Shown: positions 31,001-38,900 of the stretch, piece by piece | Layout of the letters: each line of letters begins with the position of its first letter | Position numbering within the stretch: position 1 is the first letter of the stretch | From: Saprospiraceae bacterium | GTDB taxonomy: Bacteria > Bacteroidota > Bacteroidia > Chitinophagales > Saprospiraceae | NCBI GenBank assembly: GCA_016719615.1 | Contig: JADJYQ010000001.1 | Location: 1,276,501-1,340,500, forward strand | Reading direction: 5' to 3' | Length of the DNA: 64,000 bases | The notes under the pieces: generated by a model | What the model saw: the letters and a program-made list of their open reading frames with translations, nothing else | The model's database searches: none | What the model was told of the DNA's origin: nothing | Program-made: the position numbers and the translations under genes

Positions 31001-32435
31001 CGCTATTATTAGATATAGAAGCACTACAACCGCCTGAGAAACTAACAGTTGTTAACCATGTATTGAAAGCAGCATCAATAGCTGCTTGTGTTTGACAAGC
31101 TGCTTCAGTTTGATTGGTCGGACAAGTAAGAGTTACCACCGGAGCATCTGTTACCGTAAATACTGCGGAACAAGTGACATTTGCTTCACAAGTGGAAGTC
31201 ACGGTCCAGATGACAGTTTTAGAACCGCCACAAGCCGGAGGAGCAGCACCGCCATTGTTTGAGATGGATGCATTGCAACCACCCGAAAAAGTTGCGGTAG
31301 CCAACCAGGCTGTATAGGCAGCATCAATAGCCGCCTGTGTTTGACAAGCTGCTTCAGTTTGATTCGTTGCACAATTTAAAACTACAAGTGGAGCTGCGTT
31401 GACAGTAAAAACAGCCGAACAAGTAACATCTGCCTGACATGAAGAAGTTACAGTCCAAATAACAGTTTTTGCACCACCGCATGCGGGAGGAGCTGAGCCG
31501 CCATTATTGGAAATCATGGCATTACAACCACCTGTAAAAGTTGCAGAGGCTAACCAAGTAGCGTAAGCAGCATCAATGACCGCTTGTGTTTGGCAGGCAG
31601 CTTCGGTTTGATTCGCGGCGCAATTGAGATTTACAAGGGGAGCTGCTGATACCGTAAATACAGCCGAACAAGTTACAGGAGTCGTGCAACTGGACGTTAC
31701 CGTCCATATAACTGTAGTAGAACCGCCGCAGGCTGAAGGAGCAGCACCACCATTGTTTGAAATAGCGGCATTGCAACCCCCTGAGAAGGTCGCAGAGTTC
31801 AACCAGTTTGTGAAAGCATTATCAATTGCCGTTTGTGTTTGGCAAGCTGCTTCCGTTTGGTTGGAAGGGCAGGTTAATACTACTGCTGGAGCATCTGTAA
31901 CAGTGAAAATTGCGGAGCAGCTAACAGGTGTTTCACAAGTAGAGGTGACCGTCCAAATGACAGTTGTGGATCCACCACAAGCAGGTGGCGCCATTCCGGC
32001 GTTATTTGAAATAGCTCCATTACAACCACCACTAAAAGTTCCTGAGGCAAGCCATGCAGCAAATGCAGCATCTATTGCCCCTTGCGTTTGGCAAGGAGGC
32101 TCCGTTTGATTGGCAGGACAAGAGATAACCACTGCCGGAGCATTGGTGACGGTAAATGTTGCTGCGCAAGTGACCGGACTTTCACAAGTAGAAGTAACGG
32201 TCCAGGTAACTGTAACGGAACCACCGCAAGCCGGTGGGGCACCCATACTATTATTGGAGATGGCTGCATTACAACCACCCGAGAAACTAACGGTTGTTAA
32301 CCAGGTCGCATAAGCAGCATCCACAGCTGCCTGAGTCTGACAAGCAGCTACTGTTTGATTCGAAGGACAGGTAAGTACCACAACCGGAGCATGCAGTGAC
32401 GGTGAAAGTTGCCGCGCAAGTGACCGGACCTTCAC
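16032..32435 (-). CDS. Giant protein, fragment 6: 56 repeats, HYR-like domains and T9SS sorting domain
   Basis: The ATG at 32435 is out of frame with the true reading for its first about 14 codons. An extra T near 32391 (GCATGCTCC where GCAGCTCC or AATGCTCC is usual) brings it into register. It then holds 56 repeats, an HYR-like domain (SYDDQIVPGNCPGNYVINRT), a beta-sandwich-like module at about 17620-18210, several HYR-like domains (TWTATDDCGNTS, TVTDVNGNSSSC), a calcium-binding thrombospondin-3-like motif at 16553-16650 (DSDCDGVINVCDVCPNGDDS and DNNGDGKPDC) and a C-terminal T9SS type A sorting domain at 16032-16289 (GFRIIPNPNHGIFEL, IYNLLGEEV, AGVYRVVV). The last shows the intact protein was built for export through the outer membrane and surface attachment or release. 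Confidence 0.85.
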   Translation of the reverse strand: MKVRSLARQLSPSLHAPVVVLTCPSNQTVAACQTQAAVDAAYATWLTTVSFSGGCNAAISNNSMGAPPACGGSVTVTWTVTSTCESPVTCAATFTVTNAPAVVISCPANQTEPPCQTQGAIDAAFAAWLASGTFSGGCNGAISNNAGMAPPACGGSTTVIWTVTSTCETPVSCSAIFTVTDAPAVVLTCPSNQTEAACQTQTAIDNAFTNWLNSATFSGGCNAAISNNGGAAPSACGGSTTVIWTVTSSCTTPVTCSAVFTVSAAPLVNLNCAANQTEAACQTQAVIDAAYATWLASATFTGGCNAMISNNGGSAPPACGGAKTVIWTVTSSCQADVTCSAVFTVNAAPLVVLNCATNQTEAACQTQAAIDAAYTAWLATATFSGGCNASISNNGGAAPPACGGSKTVIWTVTSTCEANVTCSAVFTVTDAPVVTLTCPTNQTEAACQTQAAIDAAFNTWLTTVSFSGGCSASISNNSAGAPPACGGSVTVTWTVTSTCEGPVTCAATFTVTNAPAVVLTCPSNQTVAACQSQAAVDAAYNSWLTTVSFSGGCSASISNNSAGAPPACGGSVTVTWTVTSTCEGPVTCAATFTVTAAPAVVLTCPSNQTVAACQTQAAVDAAYNTWLTTVSFSGGCSASLSNNSAGAPPACGGSVTVTWTVTSTCEGPVTCAATFTVTAAPAVVLTCPSNQTVAACQTQAAVDAAYNTWLTTVSFSGGCNAAISNNSAGAPPACGGSVTVTWTVTSTCEGPVTCMASFTVTAAPAVNLNCATNQTEAPCQTQAAIDAAFTNWLNSATFSGGCNAAISNNGGAAPSACGGSATVTWTVTSTCEGPVTCSAVFTVTAAPLVVLNCASNQTEAPCQTQAAIDAAFNTWLNTTTFSGGCNAAISNSGGAAPSACGGATTVTWTVTSSCEANVTCSAVFTVTAAPLVVLNCATNQTEAACQTQAAIDAAYATWLATATFTGGCNATISNNGGSAPPACGGSKTVTWTVTSTCEANVTCSAVFTVTDAPVVTLTCPTNQTEVACQTQAAIDAAYNTWLTTVSFSGGCSASISNNSAGAPPACGGSVTVTWTVTSTCEGPVTCAATFTVTAAPAVVLTCPSNQTVAACQTQAAVDAAFNTWLTTVSFSGGCSAAISNNSTVAPPACGGSVTVTWTVTSTCEGPVTCAATFTVTAAPAVVLTCPSNQTVAACQTQAAVDAAYNSWLTTVSFSGGCNAAISNNSAGAPPACGGTVTVTWTVTSTCEGPVTCAATFTVTAAPAVVLTCPSNQTVAACQTQAAVDAAYNSWLTTVSFSGGCNAAISNNSAGAPPACGGSVTVTWTVTSTCEGPVTCAATFTVTNAPVVALNCATNQTEAACQTQTAINNAFNTWLNSATFSGGCNAMISNNGGAAPSACGGSTTVTWTVTSTCESPVTCSAVFTVTAAPLVVLNCAANQTEAPCQTQTAINNAFNIWLNTTTFSGGCNAAISNSGGAAPSACGGSTTVTWTVTSSCEANVTCSAVFTVNAAPLVVLNCATNQTEAACQTQAAIDAAYATWLATATFTGGCNATISNNGGSAPPACGGSKTVIWTVTSTCEANVTCSAVFTVLDAPVITLNCANNQTEAACQTQAAIDAAYATWLTTANFTGGCSAMISNNGGSAPPACGVSKTVTWTVTHTCGAPVTCSAVFTVSNAPAVVLTCPTNQTVAACQTQAAVDAAYNSWLTIVSFSGGCSASISNNSAGAPPACGGSVTVTWTVTSTCEGPVTCAATFTVTNAPAVVLTCPSNQTVAACQTQAAVDAAYNSWLTTVSFSGGCSAAISNNSAGAPPACGGSVTVTWTVTSTCEGPVTCAATFTVTAAPAVVLTCPSNQTVAACQTQAAVDAAYNSWLTTVSFSGGCNAAISNNSAGAPPACGGSVTVTWTVTSTCQIDVTCSASFTVTAAPSVALTCPPNRTRPSCLTQTNIDNNFANWLTLYTLAGGCNAAISNNNTGAPNRCGGSTTVTFTVTSSCEGPVTCSASYTVTAAPLVALNCASNQTEAACQTQTAINNAFSTWINSATFTGGCDATISNNNTGAPPACGGSTTVIWTVTSSCEANVTCSAVFTVTAAPPVMLSCPANQTEAACQTQAAIDAAYAAWLATATSSGGCNASVSNDGGAAPPACGGSKTVTWTVTSTCEPNSTCSAVFTVTAAPVVSLTCPANQTEAACQTQAAIDAAYTAWLNAANFSGGCFAAISNNGGAAPSACGETKTVIWTVTSTCESPVTCSAVFTVSNAPAVVLNCPANQTQAACQSQATIDAAYAAWLTAVSFSGGCSAAISNNSPGAPSACGGSVTVTWTVTSTCEGPATCTSSFTVTAAPAVVLTCPSNQTVAACQTQAAVDAAYNTWLTTVSFSGGCNAAISNNSAAAPPACGGSVTVTWTVTSSCQIDVTCSASFTVTAAPALVLTCPVNNTQAACQTQAAVDATFNTWLTTVSFSGGCSAAISNNSAAAPPACGGSVTVTWTVTSSCQIDVTCSASFTVTAAPSVDLTCPPNRTRPSCLTQTNIDNNFANWLTLYTLAGGCNAAISNNNTGAPNRCGGSTTVTFTVTSSCEGPVTCSASYTVTAAPLVALNCASNQTEAACQTQTAINNAFSTWINSATFTGGCDATISNNNTGAPPACGGSTTVIWTVTSSCEANVTCSAVFTVTAAPPVMLSCPANQTEAACQTQAAIDAAYAAWLATATSSGGCNASVSNDGGAAPPACGGSKTVTWTVTSTCEPNSTCSAVFTVTAAPVVSLTCPANQTEAACQTQAAIDAAYTAWLNAANFSGGCFAAISNNGGAAPSACGETKTVIWTVTSTCEAPVTCSAVFTVSNAPAVVLNCPANQTQAACQSQATIDAAYAAWLTAVSFSGGCSAAISNNSPGAPSACGGSVTVTWTVTSTCEGPATCTSSFTVTASPAVVLTCPSNQTVAACQTQAAVDAAFNTWLTTVSFSGGCNAAISNNSAAAPPACGGSVTVTWTVTSSCQIDVTCSASFTVTAAPTVVLTCPVNNTQAACQTQAAVDATFNTWLTTVSFSGGCNAAISNNSAAAPPACGGSVTVTWTVTSSCAAPVTCSASFTVTAAPAVVLNCPANNTQASCQTQVAIDAAYNTWLTSVSSSGGCNAAISNNGTGAPNACGGSTTVTWTVTSTCEGPVTCSASFTVTDAPVVVLNCPVNNTQSACQTQAAIDAAYAAWLATATSSGGCNASVSNNGGAAPLACGGSKTVTWTVTSSCEGPVTCSAVFTVTAAPPVMLSCPANQTQAACQTQSAIDAAYAAWLATATSSGGCNASVSNNGGAAPPACGGSKTVTWTVTSTCEPAMTCSAVFSVTAAPVVSLTCPANQTEAACQTQAAIDAAYTAWLATATSSGGCNASVSNNGGSAPPACGGSKTVTWTVTSSCEPAMSCSAVFTVTAAPAISLTCPVNQTHVACQSQASVDAAFASWLTTVNFSGGCNANISNNSTSAPPACGGATTVTWTVTSSCAAAITCSASFTVTAAPAVVLNCPVNNTQAACQSQTAIDAAFNTWLTTVSFSGGCNADISNNSTNAPPACGGSTTVIWTVTSNCASPVTCSASFTVTAAPALVLTCPVNNTQAACQTQAAVDAAYNTWLTTVSFSGGCNAAISNTGGAAPPACGGSTTVTWTVTSSCAAPVTCSASFTVTAAPAVVLNCPANNTQASCQTQVAIDAAYNTWLTSVSSSGGCNAAISNNGTGAPNACGGSITVTWTVTSTCEGPVTCSASFTVTSAPVVVLNCPVNNTQSACQTQAAIDAAYAAWLATATSSGGCNASVSNNGGAAPLACGGSKTVTWTVTSSCEGPVTCSAVFTVTAAPPVMLSCPANQTQAACQTQAAIDAAYAAWLATATSSGGCNASVSNNGGAAPPACGGSKTVTWTVTSTCEPAMTCSAVFSVTAAPVVSLTCPANQTEAACQTQAAIDAAYTAWLATATSSGGCNASVSNNGGSAPPACGGSKTVTWTVTSSCEPAMSCSAVFTVTAAPAISLTCPVNQTHVACQSQASVDAAFASWLTTVNFSGGCNANISNNSTSAPPACGGATTVTWTVTSSCAAAITCSASFTVTAAPAVVLNCPANNTQAACQSQTAIDAAFNTWLTTVSFSGGCNADISNNSTNAPPACGGSTTVIWTVTSNCASPVTCSASFTVTAAPAVVLTCPVNNTQAACQTQAAVDAAYNTWLTTVSFSGGCNAAISNTGGVAPPACGGSVTVTWTVTSSCAAPVTCSASFTVTAAPAVVLNCPANNTQASCQTQVAIDAVYNTWLTSVSSSGGCNAVISNNGTGAPNACGGSTTVTWTVTSTCAGPVTCSASFTVTSAPAVILNCPSDTTIASCQTQANIDAAYAAWLATVTSSGGCNASVSNNGGAAPPACGGSKTVTWTVTSSCVGPVTCSAVFTVTASEVVALSCPSNNIQVACQTQAVIDAAYTAWLNATSVSGGCNATISNNGGAAPAACGGSKTVVWTVTSSCEADVTCSATFTVNAPANVSITCAVNQTMANCPNQSTVDSTYTAWLNSAGFSGGCNAALSHNGGAAPLACGGSKTVTWTVTSSCEPAVTCSAVFTVTTPASVNLKCPTPSSTSVYCLTQAQVDDFFLDWLDEASTTGGCNVDLTNNNSGAPSKCGGVKTVTFTATSSCDITKSCSSTFTVSAQPPPSVTCPPAITISCAESELPPNTGFATGADYCGKNVVLSYDDQIVPGNCPGNYVINRTWTATDSCNNIDFCSQLITVIDTIEPSFTIPANQSVYTQATPSGNKVLVNYNFNSGYSYISLSPKLYSGIYSKVDTSSNAFLTVNGIVSGANAFDNNAIAGKGLSVNNSMVAGHWQFNLTGHNLPAFSNFEVYVQAFRKGNGSATDLLMDYSTNGINWTNFSTTALIQNQWVECIGNINGANNPASLFIRVYYSGGNSQQTKELHIDNFQVRADNEDIPCDFAYVPDITGYPTNVVHPCDAAPAVSYSDSLVFGECSGTQVFRTWTVTDFCGNSSTGASPQIITVSDTTGPVITCPSNDTITRKVDTMTCQFIVPNTTLDAVSMDECTDSSGVINNWNNSHTLLGQVFIVGFHTITWTATDDCGNTSTCKYVLNVYETEPPVAKCKDFNIYLDSLGLYTLKIDSINNGSTDNCGIKSMKLSRYVFGCDDLPKRTVILTVTDSTGLSDTCTANLNIIDTIKPVIVCKSYNIALPSGGGSKFIHPDSVLLIKKDNCGIKTKVTNPDSITCKSPKNTIVTVTVTDVNGNSSSCTAVVTISNYVDSDCDGVINVCDVCPNGDDSVDNNGDGKPDCKYPPAFKQIKASWKCGTNPNRVYIAEIGNNGICTTRCVRYSDFINNQGPNQFLGPCISCPELFKGGGQGDEVTEANPDEQERLKDVDLTPDGFRIIPNPNHGIFELLFNNTIKEGTIKIYNLLGEEVWKMQIEHETDEVQIHSNSFKQKAAGVYRVVVNSGSAKTVQSLIILQ
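17620..18210 (-). repeat. Beta-sandwich-like module, copy 3 (C-terminal side of the array)
   Basis: ANQSVYTQ, VLVNYNFNSGYSYISLSPKL, GHWQFNLTGHNLP and ELHIDNFQVRA. It is closest in phrase to copy 1, although about 22 kb of repeats lies between them. The 88-unit array is therefore flanked on both sides by HYR-like domains and this module. Confidence 0.6.
19405..23340 (-). repeat. Higher-order repeat A: seven-unit (1743-bp) block, two copies plus part of a third
   Basis: Sequence at 19660 recurs at 21403 and 23146, each 1743 bp apart (7 x 249). Long stretches, such as the one around 20403-20460 and its partner at 22146-22203, are identical by eye. Single units inside the block differ much more from each other, so the block was duplicated as a whole, and recently. 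Confidence 0.88.
23370..26855 (-). repeat. Higher-order repeat B: seven-unit (1743-bp) block, two copies
   Basis: 23373, 23893, 24142 and 24391 recur 1743 bp later at 25116, 25636, 25885 and 26134 with only scattered base changes. This block contains the unusual unit with RPSCLTQTNIDNNFANWL. Its composition differs from block A, so the two seven-unit duplications happened independently. Confidence 0.88.
28387..31340 (-). repeat. Higher-order repeat C: seven-unit period, more diverged
   Basis: 28387 matches 30130, 29100 matches 30843 and 29371 matches 31114, each 1743 bp apart. A competing eight-unit match (27379 with 29371, 1992 bp) shows later shuffling. The exact limits are uncertain. Confidence 0.65.
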
Positions 32436-32459
32436 AAGTGGAAGTTACGGTCCATGTGA

Positions 32460-35400
32460 CGGTTACAGAACCACCACAAGCCGGCGGTGCTCCCGGACTG
32501 TTATTGGAGATAGAGGAATTACAACCACCTGAGAAACTAACGGTTGTTAGCCAAGTATTGTATGCATTGTTGATAGCAGTTTGGGTCTGTCAAGGCCCTT
32601 CTGTTTGGTTGGCCGGACAGGTCAATGTAACCAATGGAGCATCGGCCACTGTGAATACGGCAGAGCAAGTGACATCACCTTCACAGCTTGATGTTACGGT
32701 CCAGGTCACCGTTTTACTGCCGCCGCAAGCCGGTGGAGCGGAACCACCATTATTGGAAATGGTAGCATTACAACTACCAGTAAATGTTGCTGTAGCTAAC
32801 CATGTTGCATAAGCAGCGTCGATGGCAGCTTGTGTTCGACAAGCGCCTTCGTTTTGATTGGTAGCACAAGTCAGATTTACTAGAGGAGCATTAGTTACGG
32901 TGAATACAGCAGAACAAGTAACATCTGTCTGGCAAGTAGAAGTTACGGTCCAGGTCACTGTTTTTGAACCGCCGCAAGCCGGAGGAGCGGAACCACCATT
33001 ATTGGAAATGGTAGCATTACAACCACCAGTAAATGTTGCTGTAGCTAACCAAGTTGCATATGTAGCATCGATAGCAGCTTGTGTTTGGCAAGCAGCTTCT
33101 GTTTGATTATTAGCGCAATTTAATATAACTGTAGGTGCTGTGGTAACTGTGAATACGGCAGAACATGTGACATTGGCTTCGCAGCTTGATGTTACTGTCC
33201 AAATTACAGTTTTAGCACCACCACAGGCTGGAGGAGCTGAACCACCGTTATTGGAAATCATGGCATTACAACCACCTGTAAAAGTTGCTGTAGCTAACCA
33301 TGTCGCATAAGCAGCATCAATGGCAGCTTGTGTTTGACAAGCAGCTTCAGTTTGATTTGTTGCACAAGTAAGATTGACAAGTGGAGCTGCGGTAACAGTG
33401 AATACTGCTGAACAAGTTACCGGGATTTCACATGAAGAAGTGACAGTCCAGATTACGGTAGTCGAACCTCCACAAGCAGGAGGAGCGGCTCCGCCACTAT
33501 TGGAAATCGCTGCATTACAACCACCTGAAAAAGTCGTGGTGGCAAGCCATGCAGTAAATGCATTATTGATAGCTGTTTGTGTTTGACAAGCAGCTTCTGT
33601 TTGATTGGAAGCACAATTAAGTACAACGGCAGGTGCATTGGTTACCGTAAATACGGCAGAACAACTCACATCTGGTTCACATGAAGATGTGACCGTCCAC
33701 GTAACAGTAGTTGAACCACCACAAGCAGGCGGAGCAGATCCTCCGCTGTTGGAGATCATGGCATTACAACCGCCTGAGAAACTAACAGTTGTTAACCATG
33801 TATTGAATGCATTATTGATGGCTGTTTGGGTTTGACAAGGAGCCTCCGTTTGGTTGCTTGGGCAAGTTAAAATGACTACAGGAGCATCTGTAACTGTAAA
33901 TACAGCTGAACAGGTCACTGGAGTTTCACATGATGAGGTAACAGTCCACGTCACAGTAGTGGAGCCCCCGCATGCTGGAGGCGCACCTGTATTGTCGTTT
34001 GAAATATTTGTATTACAACCGCCAGAGAAACTAACAGTTGATAACCAAGCATTAAATGCATTGTTTACAGCCGTTTGAGTCAGACAAGCTGCCACGGTTT
34101 GATTGGAAGGACAAGTGAGTACAACGACCGGAGCATTGGTGACGGTAAATACAGACGAACAAGTAACATCTGCTTCGCAGGAAGAAGTAACGGTCCAAGT
34201 TACGGTAACGGAACCACCGCAAGCCGGCGGCGCTCCAGGACTGTTGTTGGAGATGGCTGCATTGCAACCACCAGAAAAACTAACGGTTGTTAGCCAAGTA
34301 TTGTATGCATTGTTGATGGCTGTTTGGGTCTGACAAGGTCCTTCTGTTTGGTTGGCCGGACAAGTCAATGTAACCAAAGGAGCATCTGCCACTGTGAATA
34401 CAGCGGAGCAAGTGACATCAGCTTCACAGCTTGATGTAACGGTCCAGGTCACTGTTTTACTACCGCCGCAAGCCGGCGGAGCGGAACCACCATTATTGGA
34501 AATTATAGCATTACAACCACCCGTAAATGTTGCTGAGGCTAACCATGTTGCATAAGCAGCATCGATGGCAGCTTGTGTTTGACAAGCGACTTCGTTTTGA
34601 TTGGTAGCACAAGTAAGATTTACCAGTGGAGCATTGGATACGGTGAATACAGCAGAACAAGTAACATCTGTCTGGCAAGTAGAAGTTACGGTCCAGGTCA
34701 CTGTTTTTGAACCGCCGCAAGCCGGAGGAGCGGAACCACCATTATTGGAAATGGTAGCATTACAACCACCAGTAAATGTTGCTGTAGCTAACCAAGTTGC
34801 ATATGCAGCATCGATGGCAGCTTGAGTTTGGCAAGCAGCTTCGGTTTGATTATTGGCGCAATTTAAAACTACAGTAGGTGCAGTAGTAACTGTGAATACA
34901 GCAGAACAAGTAACATTGGCTTCGCAGCTTGATGTTACTGTCCAAATTACAGTTTTAGCACCACCACAGGCTGGAGGAGCTGAACCACCGTTATTGGAAA
35001 TCATGGCATTACAACCACCTGTAAAAGTTGCAGTAGCTAACCATGTGGCATAAGCAGCATCGATAGCAACTTGTGTTTGACAAGCAGCTTCAGTTTGATT
35101 TGTCGCACAAGTAAGATTGACAAGTGGGGCCGCAGTAACAGTGAATACAGCAGAGCAAGTAACATTGGCTTCACAAGTAGAAGTTACTGTCCAAATTACA
35201 GTTTTACTTCCTCCACAAGCAGGAGGAGCAGCTCCGCCATTATTTGAAATGGCTGCATTGCATCCGCCTGTAAATGTTGCTGTAGAAAGCCATGCAGTGT
35301 AAGCATTATTTATAGCTGTTTGTGTTTGGCAAGCAGCTTCCGTTTGATTTGTAGCACAGCTCAAGTTGACTATTGGAGCGTTGGTTACTGTAAATACAGC

Positions 35401-35945
35401 CGAACAACTCACATCTGGCTCACATGAGGATGTGACCGTCCAGGTAACAGTAGTTGAACCACCACAAGCAGGCGGAGCAGATCCTCCGCTGTTGGAGATC
35501 ATCGCATTGCAACCACCAGTAAATGTTGTGGTATTTAACCATGCAATAAAAGCTGCATTTATGGCTGCTTGTGTTTGGCAAGCGGCTTCAGTTTGATTGC
35601 TTGCACAATTGAGAACGACAACCGGGGCATCTGTTACAGTAAATACAGCAGAACAGGTCACCGAAGTTTCGCAGGTTGAAGTTACGGTCCAGGTTACAGT
35701 TGTTGATCCGCCGCAAGCCGGAGGTGCACCCATACTATTGTTGGAGATGGCTGCATTGCAACCACCAGAGAAACTAACGGTTGTTAACCAAGTCGCATAA
35801 GCAGCATCCACAGCCGTTTGAGTCAGACAAGCTGCCACGGTTTGGTTGGAAGGACAAGTGAGTACAACGACCGGTGCATCTGTAACCGTAAATACAGCAG
35901 AACAAGTCACATTTGCTTCACACGAAGATGTGACCGTCCAGGTTA
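32460..35945 (-). repeat. Higher-order repeat D: seven-unit period spanning the stop codon
   Basis: 32858 matches 34601 and 33623 matches 35366, both 1743 bp apart. The unit holding the TGA (32590-32592) has its partner at about 34333, where the codon is the normal TGT. That makes the substitution easy to see. Confidence 0.7.
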
Positions 35946-38900
35946 CTGTAGTAGAACCCCCGCAAGCCGGAGGTGCTCCCATACTATTGTTGGTTAGGGT
36001 TGCATTACAGCCTCCAGAAAAACTAACAGTTGTTAGCCAAGTTGCAAATGCTGCATCTATTGCAGCCTGTGTTTGGCAAGCATTTTGAGTGTTGTTTGTT
36101 GGACAATTAAGTACAACGACCGGTGCATCGGTAACTGTGAATACAGCGGAACAGGTCACATTGGCTTCACAACTTGAAGTAACTGTCCAGCTTACTGTTT
36201 TTGAACCTCCACAGGCCGGAGGAGCGGACCCGCCATTATTAGATATAACAGCGTTGCAACCACCGGTGAAAGTGGCTGTAGTTAACCAGGTCGTATAGGC
36301 GGCATCAATCGCAGCTTGTGTTTGACAAGCAGCCTGTGTATTGTTTGTTGCACAAGTTAGGTTGACAATTGGAGCATTCGTGACGGTGAATACGGCAGAG
36401 CAGGTTTCGTTTGCCTGGCAGCTCGAAGTCACGGTCCAGGTGACTGTTGTTGAACCACCGCAGGCCGGAGGTGCTCCGGTATTATTATTTGACATACTTG
36501 CATTACACCCACCGGAAGTATTGGCTGTTGCAAGCCAATTGGTGAAGGCAGTATTGATGGCTGCTTGTGTTTGGCAAGCAGCTTCCGTTTGATTGGAAGG
36601 GCAATTTAAAACAACTGTCGGCGCTGTGGTTACTGTAAAGACCGCTGAACAGGTAACATTTGCCTGGCAGGAACTTGTAACTGTCCAAATTACGGTTGTT
36701 GAACCACCACATGCTGGAGGAGCTCCGGTATTATTATTGCTAAGTGTAGCATTACAACCACCAGTAAAGGTAGCTGTGGCTAGCCAGTTTGTAAAAGCAG
36801 TATTAACTGCGGCTTGAGTTTGGCAGGCGGCAACTGTTAAATTAGTTGCACATGTTAGGACAACTGGTGGAGCTGCCGTTACTGTATAAGTAGCGGAACA
36901 AGTAACAGGTGTTTGACAACTGGAAGTAACCGTCCAGGTTACAGTGGTCACACCGCCACATCTATCAGGTGGACCTCCGTTGTTATTGCTAATAGTGGCA
37001 TTACAACCCCCGCTGAAAGTTGTGAGCAGGAGCCAGGCCGCAAAATTATTGTTGATATTGGTCTGCGTCAGACATGATGGCCTTACCCGATTGGGGGCAC
37101 ATGAAATATTAACCGTTGGTGCAGCAGTCACTGTAAATACTGCAGAGCAAGTAACATTGGCCTGACAAGAAGAAGTTACGGTCCAGGTGACTGTTTTTGA
37201 ACCTCCACATGCAGGTGGCGCGGATCCGCCATTATTGGATATAGCTGCGTTGCACCCGCCGGTAAATGTAGCTGTATTTAGCCAAGATGCATAAGCTGCA
37301 TCAATAGCAGCTTGAGTCTGACAAGCCGCTTGTGTATTGTTAGAAGCACATGTGAGTACCACATTTGGTGCATTGGTCACCGTAAATGAGGCCGTACAAG
37401 TGACATTCGCCTGACAACTGGAAGTGACGGTCCAGGTCACCGTAATAGAACCTCCGCATGCGGCAGGCGCCGCTCCGGCATTATTTGAAATGGCTGCATT
37501 ACAACCTCCAGAAAAACTAACAGTTGTTAGCCAAGTAGCATATGCTGCATCTATTGCAGCTTGAGTTTGGCAAGCAGCTTGTGTATTATTTGTCGGACAT
37601 GTGAGTACCACATTTGGTGCATTTGTAACCGTGAAAACTGCCGTACAAGTGACATTCGCCTGGCAACTGGATGTTACCGTCCAAGTCACCGTTTTTGATC
37701 CACCGCAAGCCGGAGGAGCAGAACCACCATTATTTGAAATGGCTGCATTACAGCCTCCTGTAAAAGTGGCTGTAGCCAACCATGCTGTATAGGCAGCATC
37801 TATAGCAGCTTGCGTTTGACATGCCGCTTGAGTGTTGTTAGTGGCGCAGGTAAGGTTAATGGTTGGTGCAGTCGTGACTGTAAATACAGCAGAACAAGTA
37901 ACAGGAGTTTGACAGGAAGAAGTGACCGTCCAAGTCACTGTTTTTGAACCACCGCAAGCCGGAGGAGCAGATCCTCCATTATTGGATATAACAGCGTTAC
38001 AACCGCCTGTAAATGTTGATGTAGCCAACCAAGCAGTATATGCTGCATCGATAGTTGCCTGTGTTTGACACGCTGCCTGGGTATTATTTGTTGCACAGCT
38101 AAGATTTACTGTCGGTGCCGCTGTTACCGTAAATACAGCTGAACAAGTCACCGGAGTTTGGCATGAAGAAGTAACAGTCCATGTAACGGTTTTTGAACCA
38201 CCGCAGGCAAGAGGAGCGGATCCGCCATTGTTGGAGATCATCGCATTACAACCACCCGTAAATGTTGAAGTAGCTAACCAGGCTGTATAAGCTGCATCGA
38301 TAGCAGCCTGTGTTTGGCAGGCTGCCTGAGTATTGTTTGTTGCACAAGTTAGATTAACGGTTGGCGCGGTTGTTACTGTAAATACTGCAGAACATGTAAC
38401 AGGAGATTCGCATGAAGAAGTAACAGTCCATGTAACAGTTTTTGAACCACCACAAGCTAGAGGAGCGGATCCGCCATTGTTGGAGATCATCGCATTACAA
38501 CCACCCGTAAATGTTGAAGTAGCTAACCATGCCGCATAAGCTGCATCTATTGCTGCTTGTGTTTGACATGCTGCTTGAGTGTTATTTGTAGCACAAATAA
38601 GATTGACTACAGGTGCAGTCGTTACTGTAAACACGGCAGAACAAGTCACATCTGTTTGGCATGAAGAAGTAACAGTCCATGTTACTGTTTTTGAACCACC
38701 GCAAGCAAGAGGAGCAGATCCACCATTATTGGAGATCATGGCATTGCAACCACCTGTAAATGTTGAAGAAGCTAACCAAGTTGTATATGCTGCATCTATA
38801 GCTGCCTGTGTTTGGCAAGCTGCTTGTGTATTGTTGCTAGCGCATGTGAGATTAACAACAGGTGCATTTGTAACCGTAAATACAGCAGAACAGGTTACCG

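Noticed and set aside
32590..32592. TGA at a conserved cysteine read as selenocysteine or as a recoded cysteine
   Set aside because: It affects one of about 600 cysteines, no selenocysteine insertion hairpin is evident next to it, and prfB with its TGA site shows that TGA is a normal stop here. A search for selB/selC would settle it.
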